Below, one piece after another: positions 34,062 to 45,100 of a DNA stretch of 64,000 bases. The DNA is taken from contig NZ_WRXN01000002.1 of assembly GCF_009758205.1 (NCBI RefSeq), positions 124,001 through 188,000 on the forward strand, written 5' to 3'. Every line of letters starts with the position of its first letter. Position 1 is the stretch's first letter. The notes beneath the pieces were generated by a model. It was not told where the DNA came from, ran no database searches, and worked only from the letters and a program-made list of their open reading frames with translations. Source of the DNA: Chitinophaga tropicalis. Lineage in GTDB: Bacteria > Bacteroidota > Bacteroidia > Chitinophagales > Chitinophagaceae. The position numbers and the translations under genes are program-made.

Positions 34062-34592
34062 ATGAAACAATTCATTATGCCCGCAATGGCGGCCCTCATT
34101 TTGTCAGCCTGCGGCAATACAGTTAACAACAATAGTACAACTGACTCTACAGAACAGGATCAGGTAGCCACGGCTCCCGCTCCAGGCATAAAGCTGAAAG
34201 ATGATAAACTGAACGCCATATACCAGCATTACGTACACCTGACCAGCGCATTGGTAAAAGGAGATGTAAAAGAAGCTCGCCTTGCAGGAAATGCCATTGA
34301 AACAGGCGCAAAAGAAATATCAGGAGCTGAAAGCCTTGGCGCTGCTGCCGGGAAGATCACTGCTACAGCAGATATTGATGCACAGAGAACCGCTTACGCT
34401 ACATTGAGCAACGACTTTATTTCCCTTGTAAAGAAGTCAGGGCTGAGCAGCGGTGCGGTATATGTTGATTTTTGCCCCATGGCAATGAACGACAAAGGCG
34501 CCTTCTGGTTGAGCAGCGATAAAGCTATACAGAATCCTTATTTCGGAGAACAGATGATGACCTGTGGAGAAGTAAAGGAAACCATTCAGTAA
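34062..34592 (+). CDS. DUF3347 lipoprotein (first copy)
   Basis: 176 residues with lipobox ILSAC near residue 17. The DUF3347 core has a helical region (AIYQHYVHLTSALVKGDVKE) followed by the diagnostic YVDFCPMAMNDKGAFWLSS, NPYFGEQMMTCG. The same CPM...NPYFG...CG motif occurs at the C-terminus of many CusB adaptors, so it is probably a metal-binding partner of the pump delivered as a separate lipoprotein. No enzymatic role is known. It is 23 bp behind the second adaptor, in the same operon. Confidence 0.88.
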   Translation: MKQFIMPAMAALILSACGNTVNNNSTTDSTEQDQVATAPAPGIKLKDDKLNAIYQHYVHLTSALVKGDVKEARLAGNAIETGAKEISGAESLGAAAGKITATADIDAQRTAYATLSNDFISLVKKSGLSSGAVYVDFCPMAMNDKGAFWLSSDKAIQNPYFGEQMMTCGEVKETIQ

Positions 34593-34622
34593 AACATACT
34601 TTAATCACTCAAAAAAAAGAAA

Positions 34623-35240
34623 ATGAAAAAGATCTTCATTAGCGCTGTAGTGCTTACCTCCGTTATTTTTGCAGCTTGTAACAACAGCAACCAGTCTCAT
34701 GATGGACATGCACAGGATACTGCTGCCACCGCAGGAGAAACTGCGAAAGAAGAAGAAGCTGTAGCCGAAGTAAAGCCCCGGTTCGCAACTGCCGACGCGA
34801 AAGTAACTGCTTCCCTGAAACCGGTCATCGATCACTATCTGCATATTAAGAATGGCCTGGCCGGAGATAATTCCGCAGAAGTTGCCAGTGCAGGTAAAGC
34901 AATGGCAGAAGCAATGACAACGGTTGATAAGTCAGCCATGACAGCAGATGAAAAGAAAGTGTATGCAGAAAATGAAGAAGACCTCAAAGAACATGCAGAA
35001 CATATCAGTAAAAATGAAGGTAATATTGAACACCAGCGTGAACACTTTGCCCAGATGAGTGAAGATATATATGCCCTGGTAAAAGCATTCGGCGGCGGTC
35101 AACCCTTATATTACGATCACTGCCCCATGTATGACAATAATAAAGGTGCCTACTGGTTAAGTGAAACGAAAGAGATAAAGAATCCGTATTTCGGTGGCAA
35201 AATGCCAACTTGTGGCATAACCAAAGAACTGATCAAATAA
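34623..35240 (+). CDS. DUF3347 lipoprotein (second copy)
   Basis: 205 residues, paralogue of the previous gene. Lipobox VIFAAC near residue 20, then a Glu/Ala-rich linker, the helical region (IDHYLHIKNGLAGDNSAEVA), an insertion rich in His and Glu (LKEHAEHISKNEGNIEHQRE), and the motif YYDHCPMYDNNKGAYWLSE with NPYFGGKMPTCG. The His-rich insertion, absent from the first copy, could widen its metal preference. 30 bp behind the first copy. Confidence 0.88.
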   Translation: MKKIFISAVVLTSVIFAACNNSNQSHDGHAQDTAATAGETAKEEEAVAEVKPRFATADAKVTASLKPVIDHYLHIKNGLAGDNSAEVASAGKAMAEAMTTVDKSAMTADEKKVYAENEEDLKEHAEHISKNEGNIEHQREHFAQMSEDIYALVKAFGGGQPLYYDHCPMYDNNKGAYWLSETKEIKNPYFGGKMPTCGITKELIK

Positions 35241-35248
35241 TATTCCGC

Positions 35249-35701
35249 ATGCGCAGATCCAGGATCATTTTACTCTCTCTTCTGGCCATCGTTGTCCTGA
35301 TGCAGTTCATCCGCCCGTCCAGGAACGAAAACAACAGGGAAGAACCTGCAAATGATATAACGAAGGTATATCCAATGCCAGCCGATGTACAGAAGCTATT
35401 GAAGGTCGCCTGCTATGATTGTCACAGCAATAACACACAATATCCCTGGTATACAAATATTCAGCCTGTAGGTTGGTGGATGGCCCATCATGTGGATGAG
35501 GGTAAGGAAGAACTGAATTTTAATGAGTATGCCAGCTATTCTCCCAAAAGACAACAGAATAAACTAAAAAGAATAAGAGAGGAAGTAGAAGAAGATGAAA
35601 TGCCGCTTGGATCATATACGATAATACACAGGGATGCACGATTAACAGCTCAACAGAAAGATCTCCTTATAAAATGGATTGACAGTACGTTAAACAGGTA
35701 A
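35249..35701 (+). CDS. haem-binding domain protein (single CxxCH)
   Basis: 150 residues from the preferred start MRRSRIILLSLLAIVVLMQF at 35249; the longer frame from 35210 overlaps the previous gene without a signal-like start. One N-terminal membrane anchor or uncleaved signal (about 4-20), then a c-type haem motif ACYDCHS (about 51-57) with the surrounding NNTQYPWYTNIQPVGWWMAH typical of the small haem-binding family of Bacteroidota. A lone cytochrome at the end of a copper operon could serve periplasmic electron transfer, for example copper redox chemistry; this is inference. A strong terminator follows. Confidence 0.85.
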   Translation: MRRSRIILLSLLAIVVLMQFIRPSRNENNREEPANDITKVYPMPADVQKLLKVACYDCHSNNTQYPWYTNIQPVGWWMAHHVDEGKEELNFNEYASYSPKRQQNKLKRIREEVEEDEMPLGSYTIIHRDARLTAQQKDLLIKWIDSTLNR

Positions 35702-35725
35702 CAGATCTATCTGCTTATTAGCAAG

Positions 35726-35755
35726 GCTGCGGGTTTATTGCCCGCAGCTTTTTTT
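35726..35755 (+). terminator. intrinsic terminator of the copper efflux operon
   Basis: GCTGCGGG (35726-35733) and CCCGCAGC (35741-35748) form a perfect stem with a 7-base loop, followed by seven Ts (35749-35755). Confidence 0.9.
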
Positions 35756-36148
35756 ATTACTTAAAGTAATTGTAAAGGATATCATATACTTATATGATAA
35801 AAAACTGAAGAAGCCTGGTGAAGAATTAAAACAAACTAATAACTACTCATTTTTCTGAGTAGTTTATTTTTTTGATATAAATCAAATTCTTTTACAAAAT
35901 ACCGCTCTCTTACTCATCATCAAATTTTAAATACTGGAATTAGTAGTCAATAGTTTGTCTTACAAATACACATCGCAATCGTTTGCGGTAGGATCTTAAG
36001 CGGTACAATAAAATGATGTCATCCCGACACGCAAACGACATTTGTGTAATTTTTATTATATAACATTGCAATTATTTATCTGAGAGACTGTGGCCGGAGC
36101 AAACGGCAATCCTATATCTGTACAATGAAATAAAATAACTCCTAACCA
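35756..36148. other. long AT-rich intergenic region with several inverted repeats
   Basis: No gene is supported in these 393 bp. They hold a 20-bp palindrome TATCATAT-ACTT-ATATGATA (35780-35799), a second terminator-like hairpin (35841-35873), and a 9-bp inverted repeat TCGTTTGCG...CGCAAACGA (35979-35987 and 36030-36038). The core GCAAACG is found again at 36099-36105, 68 bp after the 36031 copy. The region is probably the control region of the giant gene that follows. Confidence 0.5.
35841..35873 (+). terminator. second terminator-like hairpin, no obvious gene in front
   Basis: AACTACTCA (35841-35849) and TGAGTAGTT (35856-35864) form nine perfect pairs with a TTTTTC loop, followed by TATTTTTTTG. 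It lies 86 bp beyond the operon terminator, with no ORF between. Confidence 0.7.
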
Positions 36149-39100
36149 TTGAAAACATCACTTACCAAGGGGTGCGCGCATGTCATGCGGCTGGTCATCG
36201 CTTTGCTCTTACTTTCGGGTAGCAAAGTTTTGGCAACGCCAGAATGTCCAATTATTACAGCAAGATTCCCATTTGCAGACGGCACCACTGCAGATGCTTC
36301 TTCTACCGGCTGGTATCTCGACGCATCGAAGATTGCCAGTACCGGCTACTTCGCAGTTAAATCAAACCGGCTCCATGCACAGGAACTGGGCGGCGAAGGT
36401 ATCTGGTATTCAAGAGTATTCTCCACTTCAGGATATACTGACTGGCAATTCGCTGTCAAGATCTCCTCTGAAGGAGATATGAATACTTCCGAGTATGTAA
36501 AGATCTATTACAAAGTAAATGGAGGAGCCGAAACATTGCTCACTCAACGTACCGGTAACTTCGGTACCATCGACTTTACATCTCCGCTGCTGAATGGTAA
36601 TAATATACAGATCATTGTAAAGATCTACAATTACAATAACGGCGGCTCTCAAACATCTAAATACTATATAGAAGAATATAGGGTATTTAAAGAAAAAGGC
36701 CCCTGCGCCGGAACTATACCGGTAACAGCCACAGCTGCCAACGGAGGTACACTCACCTGTACAAACGGTTCAACCACTTTATCTGCCAGCTCTACAGCAA
36801 CAAATGTATCTTATAGCTGGACAGGTCCTGGCAACTTCACTTCTAATGCGCAGAACCCTGTTGTGAGTACTGCTGGTACCTACACCGTGGTTGCCACCAA
36901 TTCATCCGGATCAGGTTCTGCTACCGTTACAGTAACAGAAAATAAAACAAAACCTGATTTATCTGCAACCGGCGGAACGTTGGCTTGCGGCAGCAGTGTT
37001 ACATTAAGCGCCAGTTCATCAGTACCTAATGTAAGCTACAGCTGGACAGGACCTGGTAACTTCACCAGTAGTGATAAGAACCCCGTTGTCAGTACAGCAG
37101 GAACATATGCCGTTACAATCACCAACCCTGCTAATGGTTGCACTAACTCAACATCCGTAAGTGTCACATCCGGAACTGCTGCACCAACGGATACCTGGGT
37201 AGAAGACTTCTCCCTGGCAAACGGAACAACTACAGATAATGGTACAACAGCCTGGTCTGTCCAGTATCCTTCAGGTTCGCTCTTCTCTGTAAACAACAAT
37301 ATCTTCAGGGCAAGTGGCACCGGTACCACTACACCCGCCGTATGGACCTCCGGCACTATATCCATTTCAGGTAAAACAAATGTGAATATATCTGCCGGAA
37401 TAAGAAGCGCCATAACAGGCGATGCCGTGATGAATGGTGAAGATGGTACCTACGGAGACTATATCCGCTTCTATTATAAACTGAACGGTGGATCAGAAGT
37501 ATTGTTTGCAGAAAAGAAAGGAACTATCAATAATCATAGCACCTCTCTGACCGGTGTTTCTGTTGCCGGTTTAAGTGGCAACACCCTGCAGATAATCATT
37601 AAAGTGAAGGTAACGGGCTCAGACGAATTTTATTATGTAGATAATATTAAAGTAACAGCGGTAGATCCTTCCTTAACATTGGCTACGGCTGTCAGCGGAC
37701 CAGTTACCTGTACCAGCGGTGCACAGATCACCGTCACACCAAGTGCTGCAGTGGCATCTTATTCATGGACCGGCCCCAACGGATTTACTTCAACCTTGCA
37801 GAACCCTGTAGTTACCGCCGCCGGCCAGTATGTTGTTACCGCCACTACCAGCGGAGGCTGTACTGTATCCGTTCCTGTAACAGTAACAGAAAATAAGGCA
37901 GTTCCCGACCTTCAGGCAACAGGCGGCGTACTGGGTTGCGCCACAAGTGTTGTTTTAAATGCCAGCTCCTCAGTTGCAAATGCGCAATATAGCTGGACAG
38001 GGCCTGACAACTTTAGCAGCACCTCCAAAAATCCTTCCGTCAATACTATAGGTACTTATATTGTTACCGTAAAAGATCCTGCCAACGGTTGTACCAATTC
38101 TGCATCAGTAAGTGTTACCTCTGGAACCGGCACGGTAGCAAATACCTGGCTGGAAGACTTTACCCTGGCCAATGGTACTACGGTTGATAATGGCACTACT
38201 GCCTGGTCAGTCCAGTACCCTTCAGGTGCACTGTTCTCAGTGAACAGCAACATATTCAGAGCAAGTGGCACCGGTACCACCACACCTGCCGTATGGACAT
38301 CAGGTGTTATCTCAATTGCAGGTAAAACGAATGTGAGTATCTCTGCAGGAGCAAGAAGCTCTGTAACCGGCGATGCCGTAATGAATAATGATGACAGTAG
38401 CATTGGCGACTATATCCGCTTCTATTATAAACTGAATGGCGGGCCAGAGGTGCTGTTTGCAGAGAAGAAAGGGACCATTAATAATCATAGCTCTTCTCTC
38501 ACCGGCGTATCTGTTTCCGGTTTAAGCGGTGTTAGTCTGCAGATAGTTGTCAGAATAAAAGTGACCGGCACTGACGAATTCTATTACTTCGATAATATGA
38601 AAGTAACAGCTGTTGATTCTGCCCTGACATTGACAACAGCTGTCGGCGGACCAGTCACCTGCGCCAGCGGAACACAGATCATAGTAACACCCAGCACTTC
38701 TGTTACCTCCTATTCATGGACAGGGCCTAACGGTTTTACTTCAACCCTGCAGAACCCTGTAGTTACTGCCGGTGGCCAGTACATTGTTACTGCTACCAGC
38801 AGCGGCGGTTGTACTGTATCTGTTCCCGTAACAGTAACAGAAGACAAGGCAATCCCCGATCTCACAGCAACAGGTGGTACAATTGGTTGCTCATCTGCCG
38901 CTACGCTGAATGCCAGCTCTTCTGTACCTGATGCAGAATACAGCTGGACAGGCCCCGGTGGCTTTACCAGCACCGTTAAGGATCCGTCAGTCAACACTGT
39001 AGGTACCTACACCGTTACAGTTAGAAATCCCGCTAACGGTTGTACCGCTTCCGCTACTGCACAGGTAACCACTGTATCAGTAGCGCCAGCCACTTTCTGG

Positions 39101-42100
39101 CTGGAAGATTTCACCCTGGCCAATGGTACTACAGCCGATAATGGCGCTACCAGCTGGTCGCTGACCAGCACCGGCTCAGGAACAGCTTCCGTTCAAAGCA
39201 ACGAATTTAAAGTCTCTTACAGCGGAGCTGGCGAAGCCAGATGGGCTTCAGGGGTAATTGATATTTCCGGGAAGAAGGATGTTGTGATATCCGCATTTCT
39301 TAAAAGTCAGACAGCCAGCACTAACGACGCCTTCGAACCAGACGACTATATAAGGGTTTATTATAAATTAAACGGAGGTGCCGAAGTACTGGTGTTTGAA
39401 GACATGGCGGGTATAGGTACTACCACTAACGGTACAGCAAGCACCACCTTTAATTCAAACGCAATTAATGGCAGCACTCTCCAGGTAGTGATCAGGGCCC
39501 GCAACTCTGACCCTACGGAAAGATATTATTTCGATGATGTGAAACTGACAGGCGCCGCTAATACAAGTGGTAATATGACAGCAACAGCATCTGTTAACGG
39601 TACATTAAGCTGCAGCATCACATCTGTACAGCTGTCAGGCAGCTCCAATACAAGCGGAGTCACTTATAAGTGGACAGGCCCTAACGGCTTCTCTTCCGGC
39701 GCTCAGAACCCTCTTGTAACAGCTGGCGGCGCTTATATACTGACAGTTACTAATAACACGGGCTGTACCGCCAATGCTACTGTAACCGTTATCCAGGATA
39801 TAACAGCGCCCGATGTGAGCATAACTGCATCCGGTAGCTTAAGTTGTAACACAACAGGTGTAACCCTCACAGCCGCTTCAAATACAGCTAATGTTGCATT
39901 CACCTGGACCGGTAAGCCTGCAGGCCAGAACCCTATCAGCGTAACAGCACCGGGTAAATACTACGTAACAGCTACTGCTGCAAATGGCTGTAGCAAACTA
40001 GACAGCATAACGGTAAACCAGTCCACCGGAGGCTCAGGTTCAACGCCAACCGCATTCTGGCTGGAAGACTTTACCCTCGCTAATGGTACTACCGTTGATA
40101 ATGGAGCTACCAGCTGGACCTTGGAAAGTAACGGGTCAGGTACAGCCTCTGTTCAGAATAATGAGTTCAAAGTTTCATACAGTACACCTGTTGAGGCCAG
40201 ATGGGCATCAGGAGTGATTGATATTTCCGGGAAGAAAGATGTAGTAATATCTGCTGATCTCAGGAGTGAAACGCCTGGTAACGACCAGTTTGAATCTGAC
40301 GATTATATCAATGTTTATTATAAATTAAATGGAGGACCTGAGGTGCTGATATATGATGATGTTGCCGGGATCGGCGAAAGCATAAGCGGTACCGCACTCA
40401 TCTCTTTCAGTTCTACCGCCATTAATGGTAACACCCTGCAGGTGGTTGTCAGAGCCCGTAACTCCAATACTACAGAGAGATATTACTTCGATAATGTAAA
40501 GCTTACAGGAGCAGATAATGTCAGTAATAATTCACTTATCGCAACTGCATCAGTTAGTGATACAATAAGATGTAAAACACCGTCTGTACAATTGTTGGGT
40601 AATGCCAATGCCGTTGGAGTTGAGTATAGCTGGACAGGTCCTTCGGATTTCTCCTCTAACCTTCAGAATCCGGCAACTACAACTCCTGGTACTTATACCC
40701 TGACAGTTACCGCTCCTTCAGGATGTATTGCCAATGCTACTGTAACTGTCATCGAAGATAAGGCTGCCCCGGGTGTATCTGTAAGTGCAAGCGGTCCCAT
40801 AACCTGTGCGGCTCCGTCAGTTGTTATTACCGGAGTTTCCGCGGTTGATGGTGTTACTTATAGCTGGGAGGGAACAAATAATTTCACTTCTGTTTTGCAG
40901 AGCCCTTCAGTGAGCATTCCAGGCCTGTATATTTTAACCGTAAGAAATCCTAAGAATGGTTGCGTCAGTGAAGGCCGTGTAACTGTTCAGCAGGATATTG
41001 CAGTACCTAACCTAACGGTAGCTGCACCTGCAGTATTGAATTGTAATACAACAAGTGTAAACCTTACAGCATCTACAACTACAGCTAATACAACCATCAC
41101 CTGGACCGGCAGAACAGCAGGCCAGAACCAGATCAGTGTAACGGCGCCAGGCAAATATTATGTGACAGCTACTTCGGCTAACGGTTGTACAAAAAGAGAT
41201 AGTGTGACAGTTACACAGGATGTCGTAGCTCCAAATTTAACTGTAGCTGCACCCGCAACATTGACCTGTACCACTACCAGTGTAGAACTGACAGCTTCTT
41301 CAACAACTCCGGGCACCAGCTTCACCTGGACCAGCAGACCAGACGGTCTGAACCCGGTAAGTGTGAACGCCCCTGGTAAATACTATGTAACTGCCACTTC
41401 AGCTAACGGCTGTCAGAAGACAGATAGTGTAATAGTTACGCAGAACGTAACAATTCCTAACCTGAGTATAGCTACACCTTTAACTCTTACTTGCGCCGCC
41501 ACCAGCGTGAACCTGACAGCATCCTCAACAACCGCTGGCACTACCTTCACCTGGACCGGTAGAACAGCAGGCCAAAACCCGATCAGTGTAACAGCGCCTG
41601 GTAAATACTATGTAACAGCTACTTCTACCAATGGTTGTATTAAAGTTGATAGTGTAACAGTATCTCAGGATATTGCCATACCTAACCTGAGCATATCAAT
41701 ACCAGCGGTATTAACTTGTAATGCCACCAGCGTGAACCTGACAGCATCCTCAACAACCGCTGGCACTACCTTCACCTGGACTGGTAGAACAGCAGGCCAG
41801 AACCCGATTAATGTAACAGCGCCTGGCAAATATTATGTAACAGCTACTTCAGCTAACGGTTGTATCAAAGTAGACAGTGTAACTGTAACTCAAAACATCA
41901 ATGTTCCTAACTTAACTATAGCAACACCTTCAACTCTTACTTGCGCCGCCATCAGCGTGAACCTGACAGCATCCTCAACAACCGCTGGCACTACCTTCAC
42001 CTGGACCGGTAGAACAGCAGGCCAAAACCCGATCAGTGTAACAGCGCCTGGTAAATACTATGTAACAGCTACTTCTACCAATGGTTGTATTAAAGTTGAT

Positions 42101-45100
42101 AGTGTAACAGTATCTCAGGATATTGCCATACCTAACCTGAGCATATCAATACCAGCGGTATTAACTTGTAATGCCACCAGCGTGAACCTGACAGCGTCTT
42201 CAACAACTGCTGGCACCACCTTCACCTGGACTGGTAGAACAGCAGGCCAGAATCCGATCAGTGTAACAGCGCCTGGTAAATACTATGTAACAGCTACTTC
42301 AGCTAACGGTTGTATCAAAGTAGACAGTGTAACTGTAACTCAGAGTGTCAATGTTCCTAACTTAACTATAGCAACACCAGCGGTACTTACCTGTGCTACT
42401 ACCAGCGTGAACCTGACAGCGTCTTCAACAACTGCTGGCACCACCTTCACCTGGACTGGTAGAACTGCAGGTCAGAACCCGATCAGTGTAACTGCACCTG
42501 GTAAATACTATGTAACAGCTACTTCTGCTAACGGTTGTATCAAAGTAGACAGTGTAACTGTAACTCAGAGTGTCGACGTTCCTAACTTAAGCATAGCTAC
42601 ACCAGCGGTACTTACCTGTGCTACCACCAGCGTAAACCTGACAGCGTCTTCAACAACTGCTGGCACTACCTTCGCCTGGACTGGTAGAACAGCAGGCCAG
42701 AACCCGATTAATGTAACAGCGCCTGGCAAATACTATGTAACAGCTACTTCAGCTAACGGTTGTATCAAAGTAGACAGTGTAACTGTAACTCAAAACATCA
42801 ATGTTCCTGACTTAACTATAGCTACACCAGCGGTACTTACCTGTGCTACCACCAGCGTGAACCTGACAGCTTCTTCAACAACAGCTGGCACTACTTTCAC
42901 CTGGACTGGCAGAACTGCAGGTCAGAACCCGATCAGTGTCACCACACCGGGTAAATACTACGTAACTGCTACCTCAGCTAACGGCTGTATCAAACAGGAT
43001 AGCGTAACAGTATCTCAGGATATTACAATACCTAACCTGAGCATAGCTACACCTGCAACTCTTACCTGCGCAACTACCAGCGTGAACCTGACAGCATCTT
43101 CAACAACAGCTGGCACCACCTTCACCTGGACCGGCAGAACTGCAGGTCAGAATCCGATCAGTGTCACTACACCGGGTAAATATTATGTGACAGCTACTTC
43201 AGCGAATGGTTGTACTAAGGTCGACAGTGTAACTGTAACCCAGAATATTACAGCGCCTAACCTGAGCATAGCTACACCTGCAACTCTTACCTGCGCAACT
43301 ACCAGCGTGAACCTGACAGCGTCTTCAACAACTGCTGGCACCACCTTCACCTGGACTGGTAGAACTGCAGGTCAGAATCCGATCAGTGTAACTGCACCTG
43401 GTAAATACTATGTAACAGCTACTTCTGCTAACGGTTGTATCAAAGTAGACAGTGTAACTGTAACTCAGAGTGTCGACGTTCCTAACTTAAACATAGCTAC
43501 ACCAGCGGTACTTACCTGTGCTACCACCAGCGTAAACCTGACAGCGTCTTCAACAACTGCTGGCACTACCTTCGCCTGGACTGGTAGAACAGCAGGCCAG
43601 AACCCGATTAATGTAACAGCGCCTGGCAAATACTATGTAACAGCTACTTCAGCTAACGGTTGTATCAAAGTAGACAGTGTAACTGTAACTCAGAGTGTCG
43701 ACGTTCCTAACTTAAGCATAGCTACACCAGCGGTACTTACCTGTGCTACTACCAGCGTGAACCTGACAGCGTCTTCAACAACAGCTGGCACCACCTTCAC
43801 CTGGACGGGCAGAACTGCAGGGCAGAACCCGATCAGTGTCACTACACCGGGTAAATATTATGTGACAGCTACTTCAGCTAACGGTTGTATCAAAGTAGAC
43901 AGTGTAACTGTAACTCAGAGTGTCGACGTTCCTAACTTAAGCATAGCTACACCAGCGGTACTTACCTGCGCAACTACCAGCGTGAACCTGACAGCATCAT
44001 CAACAACTGCCGGCACAACCTTCACCTGGACAGGCAGGACAGCAGGTCAGAACCCGATCAGTGTAAGCGCACCTGGTAAATACTATGTAACTGCTACATC
44101 AGCCAACGGTTGTATTAAGGTTGACAGCGTAACTGTAACTCAGAGCGTCGACATCCCGAACTTAACTATATCTACACCAGCGGTGTTAACTTGTGCAACT
44201 ACCAGCGTGAACCTGACAGCATCTTCAACAACAGCTGGCACCACCTTCACCTGGACAGGCAGGACAGCTGGGCAGAACCCGATTAATGTAACAACACCGG
44301 GTAAATACTACGTAACCGCTACTTCAGCTAACGGTTGTATCAAAGTAGACAGTGTAACTGTAACTCAAAACATCAATGTTCCTAACTTAACTATAGCAAC
44401 ACCAGCGGTACTTACCTGTGCTACCACCAGCGTGAACCTGACAGCATCTTCAACAACTGCTGGCACTACGTTTACATGGACAGGCAGGACAGCCGGTCAG
44501 AATCCGATCAGTGTAACTGCACCTGGTAAATACTATGTAACAGCTACTTCTGCTAACGGTTGTATCAAAGTAGACAGTGTAACTGTAACTCAGAGTGTCG
44601 ACGTTCCTAACTTAAGCATAGCTACACCAGCGGTACTTACCTGTGCTACTACCAGCGTGAACCTGACAGCGTCTTCAACAACAGCTGGCACCACCTTCAC
44701 CTGGACTGGTAGAACCGCAGGTCAGAACCCGATCAGTGTAACAGCGCCTGGTAAATACTACGTAACCGCTACTTCAGCGAACGGCTGTATCAAACAGGAT
44801 AGCGTAACAGTATCTCAGGATATTACCACACCTAACCTGAGCATAGCTACACCTGCAACTCTTACCTGTGCAACCACCAGCGTGAACCTGACAGCATCAT
44901 CAACAACAGCTGGCACCACCTTCACCTGGACAGGCAGAACCACAGGTCAGAACCCGATCAGCGTAACTACACCTGGTAAATACTATGTGACAGCTACTTC
45001 AGCGAACGGTTGTATCAAACAGGATAGCGTAACAGTATCTCAGGATATTACCACACCTAACCTGAGCATATCAATACCTGCGGTATTAACTTGCGCCGCC

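Noticed and set aside
36054..36090. TATTATATAA upstream of the giant gene as a fifth copy of the copper-island operator
   Set aside because: No second copy lies 21 bp away and there is no -7 element 36 bp downstream, so the spacing rule of the other four sites is not met.
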